64,000 nucleotides of DNA, from assembly GCF_000332155.1 (NCBI RefSeq), contig NZ_KB235904.1:292648-356647 (forward strand), written 5' to 3'. Source of the DNA: Kamptonema formosum PCC 6407 (GTDB taxonomy: Bacteria; Cyanobacteriota; Cyanobacteriia; Cyanobacteriales; Microcoleaceae). Of the stretch, positions 28,435-36,573 are shown piece by piece. A model generated the notes under the pieces. That model had not been told where the DNA came from and made no database searches. It worked only from the letters and a program-made list of their open reading frames with translations. Numbering within the stretch: the first letter of the stretch is position 1; each line of letters begins with the position of its first letter. A program made the translations under genes and the position numbers.

Positions 28435-29256
28435 TCAATAATATTGACTGATAAACTTGCGAATGTGTTGAGCGATCGCCTCCGGTACTTCCTGCGGCAA
28501 ATTGCTCCCCCCGCCACTAACAACTTGCATTTCGGCTTTAGGAGCTAGCCCAGCGTAGGATTGGCTCAGTGACAAACTTACTGCCTTATCTTCCGACCCT
28601 TGTAAAATCAACATAGGTATCTTCAGCCAACAGGCGCGATCGTCCAATAACTCTCCTTGAATTTCTACCTGTCTGCGATCGAACAAAAGCTTAGCAGCCG
28701 CAGGCGACTTAGATAAACCTTGCTTCAGTTGGATCAATCCCTCAAGTTTTTTTTGAACGCCCAAAATTCTAGCCACAGGAGAGAGCGATCGCAATACCCC
28801 TAAACCAGCAGTCGGCAGCACCCACAACCACCTCGCCCACAACCAGCGCTGCTTTAAAGATCCTACCTTCAACCCCTCTGGTGCCAAAAGTACCAAACCC
28901 AAAACTCGATCCGAATACTTCAACGCATAACTCGCCGCAATCCAGCCTCCCAGAGAATGAGCAACTAAATAAAACTGCCGCAGTTTCAAAGTCTCCAAAT
29001 ACTCAGCCAAACACTCAACCTCTAACTCAATCGAATAGTGAATCTTGCGAGCCGCCGGCTCAGACTCACCAAAACCCAGCAAATCGGGTGCAAAACAATG
29101 GTAATCGGCACCTAAACGTTCAATCACGGGTAGCCATTGAGCACTGTCATGCAACGAGCCATGCAAGAATACCACATCAGCACCAGAGCCGATTTCACGC
29201 CAGAAGATTTGCCCAACAGAGAGCTTTACGCGGGAATTACGGAGCGATAAATACAT
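28435..29256 (-). CDS. Alpha/beta-fold hydrolase
   Basis: 273 aa, no signal peptide. It has the oxyanion region VVFLHGSLHDSAQW (residues 28-41), nucleophile Ser in LVAHSLGGWIAA, Asp in LILQGSEDKAVSL and a C-terminal region around AQHIRKF from which the catalytic His is expected. The cap around 140-195 is helical. The family covers esterases, lipases and C-C hydrolases, so substrate is open. The start ATG 29256 gives a short beta-hairpin lead (YLSLRNSRVKLSVGQIFWRE). Confidence 0.82.
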   Translation of the reverse strand: MYLSLRNSRVKLSVGQIFWREIGSGADVVFLHGSLHDSAQWLPVIERLGADYHCFAPDLLGFGESEPAARKIHYSIELEVECLAEYLETLKLRQFYLVAHSLGGWIAASYALKYSDRVLGLVLLAPEGLKVGSLKQRWLWARWLWVLPTAGLGVLRSLSPVARILGVQKKLEGLIQLKQGLSKSPAAAKLLFDRRQVEIQGELLDDRACWLKIPMLILQGSEDKAVSLSLSQSYAGLAPKAEMQVVSGGGSNLPQEVPEAIAQHIRKFISQYY

Positions 29257-29414
29257 CCTTGTTCAATGTTGAGGCGTAAAAAATTTGATAATTGTCATAA
29301 CAGAGCGAACTCAAACCTCAAAGAAGATTGTACGCCAAAGGGGAATCTTACCCACACCTAAATTGATACACCCGATCTTGCATAGGCCTAGATTCTTATT
29401 AACTTCTTTCTAGC

Positions 29415-29870
29415 TTAAGCCAGAGTCGTCAGACCATTAAAATAGTCTTGTAACTGCTGGCTGTGGTCATGGCTGAGCTTACCCTCTGGCAACGAAGCCG
29501 GAAAGAAAGCTTGAACCTCGCTAACCTCAAGGGTATCGTAGGCTTGCATATTACCTTGCACTTCCGCTTCCACCACTACACAAATAGAATGAATTCTCGG
29601 ATCGCGATCGGGAGCAGAGTATACGCCCACTAAACGGCGAATCTTCACTAATTCTAAGCCTGTTTCCTCGGCTAATTCGCGGCGGACGGAGGTGAGAATA
29701 TCTTCGCCCCAGTCTACCATTCCCCCCGGCAATGCCCATAAACCATTATCACGGCGGCGAATTAAGACTATTCTACCGTCTGGCAATAAAGGGATAACGC
29801 TAGTGCCGGTGATGGGGTGACGAAAGATCAGGCCCAATACCGTTTGTCCAATCTGCCACAATCGACGCAT
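29415..29870 (-). CDS. Nudix hydrolase
   Basis: 151 aa. The Nudix box Gx5Ex7REUxEExGU is complete: GGMVDWGEDI then LTSVRRELAEETGLEL. It is preceded by VLIRRRDNGLWALPG. These enzymes cleave nucleoside diphosphates linked to other groups. Residues outside the box (ADP-ribose or NADH type) do not identify the substrate. The N-terminus (RRLWQIGQTVLGLIFRHP) is slightly longer and more hydrophobic than in MutT. It is co-directional with the hydrolase gene, with a 158-bp spacer. Confidence 0.88.
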   Translation of the reverse strand: MRRLWQIGQTVLGLIFRHPITGTSVIPLLPDGRIVLIRRRDNGLWALPGGMVDWGEDILTSVRRELAEETGLELVKIRRLVGVYSAPDRDPRIHSICVVVEAEVQGNMQAYDTLEVSEVQAFFPASLPEGKLSHDHSQQLQDYFNGLTTLA

Positions 29871-29914
29871 AAGAAGGAAGAAGGAAGAAGGAAGAGGGAA
29901 GAAGGAAGTAGGAA
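29871..29914. repeat. AAGAAGG heptamer repeat
   Basis: Five to six copies of the purine heptamer directly upstream of the Nudix gene, the same motif as at 471-498, 42363-42422, 59650-59700 and 63748-63785. Confidence 0.85.
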
Positions 29915-29962
29915 GAAGATTTTTTGAGATTGACTTACAACTATCGAAACTTGATGATTATA

Positions 29963-30052
29963 GAACTTACGCACCCTTACAGTATGGCCGCCAACGGGTA
30001 CAGAAAAGAAACTATCAAGATGGCGGTGTTAGGGATAGTTTTGCGTAAGCTC
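29963..30052. repeat. GAACTTACGCA MITE-like element
   Basis: GAACTTACGCA at the left and TTGCGTAAGCTC at the right are inverted ends of a 90-bp unit. The inner TGGCCGCC / ATGGCGG parts are also inverted. Same family as 9418-9482 and 55642-55729. Confidence 0.7.
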
Positions 30053-30128
30053 TAGTTTAATTTATGTATCATTAGTTAAATTTAAGATTCTAATTCCTTC
30101 CATTTAGCTTTTGAGTCTTATCCACCAG

Positions 30129-30608
30129 TCACGACTCAGGACTTAAGACTGCTAAAAAGTCGGCTAAAACTTCCTCTGCATGGGATTCTGGTTTGACTTT
30201 GCGGTAGATTTTTTCAATCCTACCATCTGGAGCGATCGCATAAGTCATCCGGGTGATGCCCACATATTCTTTGCCCATAAATTTCTTGAGCCCATAGCAA
30301 CCGTAAGCGGTAGCGACTTTACCCCCCTCATCGCACAGCAAGGGAAAAGGTAGTTGATATTTGTTCACAAATTTAGCGTGGGATTTGGCATCGTCGGTGC
30401 TGACACCGAATACAGCGATATTCCGAGACTGGAACTCGGAGTATATATTGCGGAAGCCGCAAGCTTCTTTAGTACAGCCGGGAGTGTTATCGCGAGGGTA
30501 AAAATACAGCACAACTCGCACTCCTCGCAAATCTGCGAGGCTGATTTGGTTGCCTTGAGCGTCGGGTAAGCTGAAGTCAGGAGCTAAATCTCCAGGGTTA
30601 AGGGTCAT
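30129..30608 (-). CDS. bcp: Thioredoxin-dependent peroxiredoxin, Bcp/PrxQ type
   Basis: 159 aa. It reduces H2O2 and organic hydroperoxides. The AhpC/TSA fold starts LNPGDLAPDFSLPDAQGNQI, and the active site YFYPRDNTPGCTKEACGF holds the peroxidatic Cys and, four residues on, the resolving Cys of PrxQ proteins. WGVS/FGVSTDDAKSHAKF and the end IEKIYRKVKP fit the family. No signal peptide, so cytosolic. Start ATG 30608. Unlinked to the other redox genes here. Confidence 0.93.
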   Translation of the reverse strand: MTLNPGDLAPDFSLPDAQGNQISLADLRGVRVVLYFYPRDNTPGCTKEACGFRNIYSEFQSRNIAVFGVSTDDAKSHAKFVNKYQLPFPLLCDEGGKVATAYGCYGLKKFMGKEYVGITRMTYAIAPDGRIEKIYRKVKPESHAEEVLADFLAVLSPES

Positions 30609-30725
30609 CTGTTAATTTTGTCAAGAGGGCAATTGGTTTTTCGCGGCTGCCTGGAGCCTGCTATGATCTATTTGTGAAGTATCTGTAAACAAACTAGCTT
30701 AACGCGGGATACCGCGTTCTAGTAA

Positions 30726-30863
30726 AGTAATAATTCACGCAATTCTGGGGGTGCCATAAATTCAGCACTTCAATCAGAATTAGTAAGACCAGTTCGGTCT
30801 GAAGTTACGCCTGTGGACAAGTTGGAGCCGACTCCCTTGGTAGAAGCAGGAAATGAACGTTAA
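30726..30863 (+). pseudogene. Probable C-terminal remnant of an IS605-family TnpB
   Basis: Between an in-frame TAA and a TAA at 30861 lie 45 codons ending QSELVRPVRSEVTPVDK then LEPTPLVEAGNER. The spaced E.TPV....VEAG pattern is what many TnpB (IS200/IS605, RNA-guided nuclease) proteins carry at the extreme C-terminus. No RuvC or zinc-finger part remains upstream. The match is short and rests on remembered patterns, so it is moderate evidence only. The structured region and terminator behind it fit the 3' reRNA (omega RNA) zone of a tnpB gene. Confidence 0.5.
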
Positions 30864-31003
30864 ATCTACTATAGGTAGATTTGAGTAAGTTTCATAGAAC
30901 GGTAACTACTCGATATATGAGTAGCTCTAATGCCCACAGGTGGCAGAATGAGTCTCGGAGAGGCTCCGCGGCTGCTTAAAAATATGCAGCCGTTTTGTTG
31001 TTT
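30740..31003 (+). ncRNA. Candidate structured RNA ending in an intrinsic terminator
   Basis: Successive exact stems are visible: AATTCTG/CAGAATT (30740-30782), AGACC/GGTCT, CCTGTGG (about 30811) with CCACAGG (about 30938), AAATCTAC/GTAGATTT (about 30863-30882), CTACTC/GAGTAG (about 30907-30925), then the terminator. This density is unusual for a spacer. It could be the reRNA of the tnpB relic, a leader or attenuator of the small gene at 31019, or an independent sRNA. It lacks the landmark sequences of tmRNA, RNase P RNA and SRP RNA. A possible -10 box TATGAT is at 30662. Confidence 0.45.
30969..31003 (+). terminator. Rho-independent terminator
   Basis: CGGCTGC, a 10-nt loop, GCAGCCG, then TTTTGTTGTTT. 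It ends 15 bases before the ATG of the small gene at 31019, so it closes the RNA above or attenuates that gene. Confidence 0.75.
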
Positions 31004-31018
31004 ATTATTGAGGTCAGC

Positions 31019-31186
31019 ATGGCTAAACGCCGCAATCTAAAGAAAGAGAAAGCCCTACGGAATCAAGCTTACGCACGCAAGTTTCGCAAACGTAAAACTA
31101 CGCCTTTTTACTCTGGCGGCAGAGGCGGCCAGCGGTCGTCTGATGGCGGGAGGCAACAAAACGACATGGCGGCTGCTGAAACCTAA
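31019..31186 (+). CDS. Small very basic protein of unknown function
   Basis: 55 aa. [20 protein letters not shown] then [10 protein letters not shown] give a positively charged helix; a Gly/Ser/Arg-rich linker ([13 protein letters not shown]) and a polar end MAAAET follow. GAGGT lies just before the ATG, and a terminator sits immediately upstream. The composition suggests nucleic acid or ribosome binding, but I recognise no family. Its stop overlaps the argH stop on the other strand (31183-31186). Confidence 0.65.
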   Translation: MAKRRNLKKEKALRNQAYARKFRKRKTTPFYSGGRGGQRSSDGGRQQNDMAAAET

Positions 31187-32571
31187 TGGCCAAGGCGCTC
31201 GTGGGCTGCGGCAATTGCTTTTCTGACTTGCTCGAATCCGGTTCCGCCGTAACTATTACGAGCTGCAACTACTTGCCGGGGAGCGATCGCATCGTATATA
31301 TCTGACTCAAACTGAGGGTGCAACCCTTTCCACTCCTCAATGCTTAAATCTTTGAGGAGTTTGCCCCCCACGATGCAGGTTTTGACAACTTTGCCTACGA
31401 GGTTGTACGCTTCCCGGAAAGGTACGCCCCGTGCTGCTAGATAGTCTGCTACGTCTGTGGCGTTGGAAAAGTCTTCCGCCACAGCAGCGGCTAGGCGATC
31501 GCCATTAAATACAATTCCTTCGCTCATCAGTACCGCCATTGCTTCTAAGCAAGCTTTGACGGTTTTTACGCTATCAAACAAGGCTTCTTTATCGTCTTGC
31601 AAATCTTTGTTGTAGGCCAAGGGTAAACCTTTCATTAGCACTAGCATACCTTGCAAGTGACCAAAGACGCGCCCGGTTTTTCCCCGCACCAGTTCGGGCA
31701 CATCGGGATTTTTCTTTTGGGGCATGATGCTGGAACCCGTAGCACAGCTATCTTTGAGCGTGATAAATCCAAATTCCTGAGTTGACCAGAGGATGATTTC
31801 TTCTGCTAAACGACTCAGATGTACCATGATCAAGCTGGCCGCTGCCAGAAATTCGATCGCAAAGTCGCGATCGCTCACTCCATCCAAGCTATTAGCATAA
31901 ACTCCTTCAAATTGCAAGAGTTCCGCCGTAAAATGTCGGTCAATGGGAAAAGTAGTTCCTGCCAGCGCCCCGGAACCCAAAGGCGAAATATTCACCCTCT
32001 TACTCACATCACCCAGACGTTCCCAATCCCGGTCTGCCATTTCAAAGTAAGCTAACAGATGATGAGCTAAACTCAAAGGCTGAGCGCGTTGTAGGTGAGT
32101 GTAACCAGGAATCAAGGTTTCTACATTCTGCTCAGCGATGCTGAGTAAAACATATTGAAATTCCCTCAATTGGTGGCGAATTTTGGCAATTTCTGCCCGC
32201 AGGTAAAGGCGGGTATCAGTACCCACTTGGTCATTGCGCGATCGCGCCGTGTGCAACTTTTTGCCCACATCCCCAGTAATTTCCGTTAGTCGCTTTTCGA
32301 CAGCAAAGTGGACATCTTCCGCCTCAACTCCCGGCTTAAAAAAGCCTTGCTGATATTCCAGGCGAATCTGTTCCAAACCAGCAACCAGTTGTTCGCCTTC
32401 CGCCGCAGAAATTATCCCAGTTTTAGCCAACATTGTTGCATGAGCTACAGAACCAGTGATGTCATATTCGATCAGTTCAATGTCAAAACTAATACTGGCA
32501 TTGAAACGTGCGATCGCAGGGTGCAACGCCGATTCAAACCTTTGGCTCCAAGTTTTAGGGTCAGTTGTCAT
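31183..32571 (-). CDS. argH: Argininosuccinate lyase
   Basis: 462 aa from ATG 32571; an in-frame TTG three codons upstream is less likely. Last step of arginine synthesis: argininosuccinate to arginine and fumarate. The fumarase/aspartase signature [12 protein letters not shown] with the catalytic Ser is present, as are [19 protein letters not shown] and [17 protein letters not shown] with the catalytic His. Full length for the family. No other arg gene is near. It converges on the small basic gene with overlapping stop codons. Confidence 0.96.
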   Translation of the reverse strand: MTTDPKTWSQRFESALHPAIARFNASISFDIELIEYDITGSVAHATMLAKTGIISAAEGEQLVAGLEQIRLEYQQGFFKPGVEAEDVHFAVEKRLTEITGDVGKKLHTARSRNDQVGTDTRLYLRAEIAKIRHQLREFQYVLLSIAEQNVETLIPGYTHLQRAQPLSLAHHLLAYFEMADRDWERLGDVSKRVNISPLGSGALAGTTFPIDRHFTAELLQFEGVYANSLDGVSDRDFAIEFLAAASLIMVHLSRLAEEIILWSTQEFGFITLKDSCATGSSIMPQKKNPDVPELVRGKTGRVFGHLQGMLVLMKGLPLAYNKDLQDDKEALFDSVKTVKACLEAMAVLMSEGIVFNGDRLAAAVAEDFSNATDVADYLAARGVPFREAYNLVGKVVKTCIVGGKLLKDLSIEEWKGLHPQFESDIYDAIAPRQVVAARNSYGGTGFEQVRKAIAAAHERLGH

Positions 32572-32639
32572 AGGTGTCAAGTATCAAGTGTCAAGTGTCC
32601 TACATTGCCGATTGCATTAGAATACTTGAACTCTGCCAT

Positions 32640-32671
32640 TAACCGTTAACTGTTAACTGTTAACTGTTAAC
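32640..32671. repeat. TTAACTG heptamer repeat
   Basis: Four copies between argH and the 79-aa membrane protein gene. Confidence 0.85.
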
Positions 32672-32675
32672 AAAT

Positions 32676-32915
32676 CTAAGGCATAATACCCTTAATGAAC
32701 CATCCCACAAAGAGACCAATTATAAAAGCCGCAGCTTGACCACTTGAAAGGAAGTTACTCCAGGCTTTCTGGATATCACCAAAAATGTCATAGGTTTGAC
32801 CTAACAACACTGTCCCATCAAAAAGCGAATTCCAAAGTAACAAAAGTAGACTATCATTCGCATCAGTCAGACTGAAGAAATGGTTAGTAATTTCCGGCAC
32901 GGTATTAAGAATCAT
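32676..32915 (-). CDS. Small membrane protein overlapping the SpoIIE phosphatase gene
   Basis: 79 aa. A polar N-terminal half (ILNTVPEITNHFFSLTDAND) with LLLLLW, then one clear C-terminal membrane helix AAAFIIGLFVGWFIKGIMP. No family recognised. Its ATG (32915) lies 11 bp inside the end of the phosphatase gene, so translation is probably coupled. It could tether or modulate the phosphatase; that is inference from overlap only. Confidence 0.65.
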   Translation of the reverse strand: MILNTVPEITNHFFSLTDANDSLLLLLWNSLFDGTVLLGQTYDIFGDIQKAWSNFLSSGQAAAFIIGLFVGWFIKGIMP

Positions 32916-34398
32916 TTGTATTTTCCCCTGAAGCAGAAAGTTTTACTCGCATTACAACAAGCGTCATGTCATCCCCATTGCGGTTTCCCAGACCAATAAA
33001 CTGCTGAACTCGATCGAACAAGTAATCTAAAATAGCTTGGGACTCTTGATAATTATGACAAGCCCACTGAAAAGCCGCACTTAAGTTTTCCTCATCAAAC
33101 CGATCGCCCCTTTGGTTAGCAGCATCAGTAAAACCATCAGTGTAATAAATAATAGTATCTCCCGGAGATAATTGCACTTGCGCCTCAAAATAGTGCGAAT
33201 CTGCATCCAAACCGATCAGCATTCCTAAAGTATCTAGCCGTTTAAGAGAATTTGTTGCCGACTGCCAGAGCAAAGGTGGGTTGTGAGCCGCATTACTGTA
33301 AGATAGAATCCGCGTTTTAGGATCGTACTCAGAATAAAACAAAGTCACAAATCGGTGGGAATTATCCAAATCCGCGTACATCACCCGGTTTAAATGTTGG
33401 AGAATTCTAGAAGGCGAGTGGCGGTTTAAAACTTCAGCTCGTAGCATCCCCCGCGTCATCGTCATAATTAAACCCGCAGGTACGCCTTTCCCCATGACAT
33501 CGCCAATCACAATACTCCAGCGACCTTTTTCAATTTTAGATTTGAGATTTTGTAGCAGGGAGGAAGGATATTCTCCTTCACGGGATTTCAAAAGCGGGTC
33601 ATAATCAGCGGGAATAAAATCATAGTAATCTCCCCCAACTCGGCTAGCAGTTTCGCAACGAGCGGCCACATCAACGCCGGGAATCTTCGGGCATTGTCGA
33701 GGAAGCAACCGCAGTTGAATTTCGGCTCCAATTTCTAATTCTCTGTCTAAACGTTCTTTTTCTTGTAACTTAACAGTAAGTTCGTCATTTGCGATCGCAA
33801 CTGCTGTTTGATCGGCTACTAATCTGACTAATTTCTGCCGACTTGGAGTCCAAACATATTCGGGATCGTGGCTAAAAACATAGAGGCGACCGCGTTCGGA
33901 ATTCTTCACCAGAATAGGAGCTCCAAACAAGTGAACATCCTCGCCCAAATAGCGGCTTACTTGATCGTCAAGACTTGCAGTAGAAGTTTGCAGAAAAGTT
34001 TCAGGAAAAGCCTCTAAAGGGTTTCCCATCTCAGCCACAACTTCGCGAGTTGCTATCTCCAGAGCTTTCCGCATATCTTGACACTGGCGACCTTCCTGAC
34101 AGTGCAACTGCTGGAACCTAACTTGACCATTTGGCTTAAAAAGTACCAGAGCTCCACCGTCAGCATCAGTAACGCGAGTGGCGACTAAAGGAATTAACTC
34201 TAAGAATTGATTGAGATTGTTAAAACTACGAAGGGCAAATCCCAAGGAACTCAACATATCTTGAATATTATGCTGTTCCCGATGCAGTCGCGCCACCAGT
34301 TCTTTAAGTGCGAAAACTGGCGTTACTTCTGAAGGATTACGACCGGGAGAGCGGTCAGCCGGTTGAGGTGATGGTCTTGGCAAAGGCACAGCAGTCAT
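32905..34398 (-). CDS. GAF-SpoIIE serine phosphatase (PP2C type)
   Basis: 497 aa, soluble. GAF domain about 45-215 (ATRVTDADGGALVLF) then a PP2C/SpoIIE domain 240-490 with RVGGDYYDFIP, IVIGDVMGKGVPAGL, AAHNPPLLW, YTDGFTDAAN and GNRNGDDMTLVV, so the metal-binding Asp residues are kept. Such RsbU-like phosphatases usually dephosphorylate an anti-sigma antagonist; no partner is nearby. The start ATG at 34398 is followed by a Pro-rich lead. It is co-directional with the small membrane protein gene and follows ftsY across repeats. Confidence 0.9.
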   Translation of the reverse strand: MTAVPLPRPSPQPADRSPGRNPSEVTPVFALKELVARLHREQHNIQDMLSSLGFALRSFNNLNQFLELIPLVATRVTDADGGALVLFKPNGQVRFQQLHCQEGRQCQDMRKALEIATREVVAEMGNPLEAFPETFLQTSTASLDDQVSRYLGEDVHLFGAPILVKNSERGRLYVFSHDPEYVWTPSRQKLVRLVADQTAVAIANDELTVKLQEKERLDRELEIGAEIQLRLLPRQCPKIPGVDVAARCETASRVGGDYYDFIPADYDPLLKSREGEYPSSLLQNLKSKIEKGRWSIVIGDVMGKGVPAGLIMTMTRGMLRAEVLNRHSPSRILQHLNRVMYADLDNSHRFVTLFYSEYDPKTRILSYSNAAHNPPLLWQSATNSLKRLDTLGMLIGLDADSHYFEAQVQLSPGDTIIYYTDGFTDAANQRGDRFDEENLSAAFQWACHNYQESQAILDYLFDRVQQFIGLGNRNGDDMTLVVMRVKLSASGENTNDS

Positions 34399-34440
34399 CG
34401 GGTTGGGATTTATTAGTAACAGGCTTAATTGAACTTGGGA

Positions 34441-34527
34441 TTAATTGCTAATTGCTAATTGCTAATTGCTAATTGCTAATTGCTAATTGCTATTAACTTT
34501 AGCTATTAACAGTTAACAGTTAACAGT
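34441..34527. repeat. AATTGCT and AACAGTT heptamer arrays
   Basis: Seven copies of TAATTGC (34443-34492), then four of TAACAGT (34505-34530), ending on the ftsY stop codon. Confidence 0.88.
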
Positions 34528-36461
34528 TAACCACTCAGTAGCGCTTCTACAAACTCATAACTAGAAAAAGGGCGGAGGTCTTCGATGCTTTCCCCGACAC
34601 CAATAAACCGGATTGGTAGACCTAGCTGCTGTACTACAGCCAGTGCCACACCACCTTTAGCAGTTCCATCGAGTTTTGTCAAGACTACTCCACTAAGTTG
34701 TGCTGCCTCTGAGAAAACTTCAGCCTGTCGCAAACCATTTTGCCCCAAGGTTGCATCCAAAACTAATAGAGATTCTACGACAGCACCGGGAGCTTTTTTG
34801 TCTATAATGCGACGGATTTTGCTAAGTTCGTCCATCAAATTTTTCTTGTTTTGGAGGCGACCGGCGGTGTCAACAATTAAGAGTTCTGTATTTCGTGATT
34901 GAGCAGCGGCGATCGCATCAAATACTACAGCAGCGGGGTCAGTATTTTTCCCAGGATTGGCAATCACTTCTACATCGCTACGGGCTCCCCACACTTTCAC
35001 TTGTTCTACTGCGGCGGCCCGAAAAGTATCAGCGGCCGCTATTAAGGTTCGGTAGTCTGATTTCTGAGCAAGGTGGGCTATTTTACCAATAGTTGTAGTT
35101 TTACCAGCTCCATTAACCCCAACTATCAGCCAGATATTGAGGGTATCTTTTTCTGGCGCAAAAGTTAAGCTGTAGGCAGGATTTCCAGAAGCGCTTTCTT
35201 GGCAAGGCTTATCGAGGAGTTCGCGTAAAAGTTTTTTAAGATAAGCGATCGCTTGTTCGGGAGGTAACACTTCCTCTCGCAGTTTTTGCTGCAAAGCATT
35301 AACAATAATATCTGTAGCCTCAACTCCGACATCTGCTTGCAATAGCAGTGACTCAATTTCGATCACTGCATCTTGATTGAGGGGGCCTTGGCCAACTATG
35401 GCTTTAAGCTGGTTAATCAAACTACGGCGGGTTCTCTCTAACCCTTGCCGCAATTTTTGTAGCCAAGTAATTTCTTCAAAAGAAATTTGATCGGGACGGC
35501 GACCTTGAGAAGCTAAAATTTCTGCTGACCACACGAAACCCTCATCGAAATCAACTGGAAATTCTTCATCAATAACTGTCGAAGGTTCGGCTGCTGTTGA
35601 ATTAATAGCAGCGATCGTTTCTTCTGGTTCTTCAATTGCCGTTTCTTTTAATCGTTCGATCCGCGCTTCTCGTTCAGCTTGGGCCCTTGCCCAAAATGGT
35701 AAGGGTTCGGCAGTCGTTGTTTCTGAGGGTGGAGTTTCTGATGCAGAAATTGTTGCTTCGCCTGGAGTTTCTGGCGAAATCGCTAGCGGTGGTGCAGAGG
35801 TTTCTGCTTCTATTTCTGGTGTTTTTGCTGTTGTTACTTCTTCTACTGGATGAATTAATTCTGTTTGTTCAGCAGGTGTTTCCGCTATAGAAATCTGTAA
35901 AGTTTGTGTAGCAATTTCTAGTTCAGCAACAGATTCAGTAATTTCTGGCGGCGTAACTTCTGGTGTAGCTGATTCCTCAATTTGGGGAGTCTCAGCAACA
36001 GGTTCAGTAATTTCTGGCGGTGTAACTTCTGGTGTAGCTGATTCCTCAATTTGGGGAGTCTCAGCAACAGATTCAGTAATTTCTGGCGGCGTAACTTCTG
36101 GTGTGGCTGATTCCTCAATTTGGGGAATCTCAACAACAGGTTCAGTGATTTCTGGCGGCGCGATCTCAGGTGTAGCTGATTCCTCTACCTGCGAAACCTC
36201 CGCAGCGGTTTCTACCTCAAGTGGTTCCGTAACTGCTGGGGGCGAGACTTCTGCGGTTTCAGCCAGTCCTTTTTGCTGCTGAATATTTTTATAGGCGGCT
36301 TTAGCCCAACTTAGGTAGTCTTCAGCAACGGCTTCAGGCTGTTCTTCCTCTGGAGGCGTTGATTCCGTAGAATCAGTTTCCGGTTCAGCGGATTTAGCCT
36401 CGTCGTTTTGGGAGTCGTCGGGGCGATCGCTATACTGGCGGCGAAACCAATTAAAAACCAT
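34527..36461 (-). CDS. ftsY: Signal recognition particle receptor FtsY with long acidic repeat N-terminus
   Basis: 644 aa from ATG 36461 (MVFNWFRRQYSD, the amphipathic membrane-targeting start); an upstream in-frame extension is unlikely. FtsY receives SRP-ribosome complexes at the membrane. Residues 20-315 are an A domain rich in Glu, Pro and Thr with four 23-aa repeats (ETPQIEESATPEVTPPEIT type), coded by 69-bp direct repeats at 35924-36199. The NG domain fills the rest: N helices, GVNGAGKTTTIGKIAHLAQ, AADTFRAAAVEQ, VDTAGRLQNKKNL, TKLDGTAKGG. The core is intact. nusB lies upstream on the same strand. Confidence 0.95.
   Translation of the reverse strand: MVFNWFRRQYSDRPDDSQNDEAKSAEPETDSTESTPPEEEQPEAVAEDYLSWAKAAYKNIQQQKGLAETAEVSPPAVTEPLEVETAAEVSQVEESATPEIAPPEITEPVVEIPQIEESATPEVTPPEITESVAETPQIEESATPEVTPPEITEPVAETPQIEESATPEVTPPEITESVAELEIATQTLQISIAETPAEQTELIHPVEEVTTAKTPEIEAETSAPPLAISPETPGEATISASETPPSETTTAEPLPFWARAQAEREARIERLKETAIEEPEETIAAINSTAAEPSTVIDEEFPVDFDEGFVWSAEILASQGRRPDQISFEEITWLQKLRQGLERTRRSLINQLKAIVGQGPLNQDAVIEIESLLLQADVGVEATDIIVNALQQKLREEVLPPEQAIAYLKKLLRELLDKPCQESASGNPAYSLTFAPEKDTLNIWLIVGVNGAGKTTTIGKIAHLAQKSDYRTLIAAADTFRAAAVEQVKVWGARSDVEVIANPGKNTDPAAVVFDAIAAAQSRNTELLIVDTAGRLQNKKNLMDELSKIRRIIDKKAPGAVVESLLVLDATLGQNGLRQAEVFSEAAQLSGVVLTKLDGTAKGGVALAVVQQLGLPIRFIGVGESIEDLRPFSSYEFVEALLSG
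35924..36199 (-). repeat. Four 69-bp direct repeats in ftsY
   Basis: CAGCAACAGATTCAG-type starts recur at 35924, 35993, 36062 and 36131, an exact 69-bp period. They encode 23-residue acidic repeats. The inner two are nearly identical and the outer ones more diverged. Confidence 0.85.
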
Positions 36462-36573
36462 AGTGAAAGGGGGAATGATGAGGGATAAAATATAAAGACA
36501 CGCTTTACACTTCACACTTTACCCTTATCATTACCAATTACCAATTCCTAATTACCGATCGCCTCCAGCTATT

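Noticed and set aside
30670-31003. tmRNA, RNase P RNA, SRP RNA, or a TPP riboswitch
   Set aside because: The hallmark sequences of each are missing: tag and T-arm, GAGGAAAGTCCGGG, the GGAAGCAGCC loop, and the TPP CTGAGA core.
35636-36136. Leu-rich or basic ORFs opposite the FtsY repeats
   Set aside because: Produced by the repetitive acidic coding DNA read in other frames.
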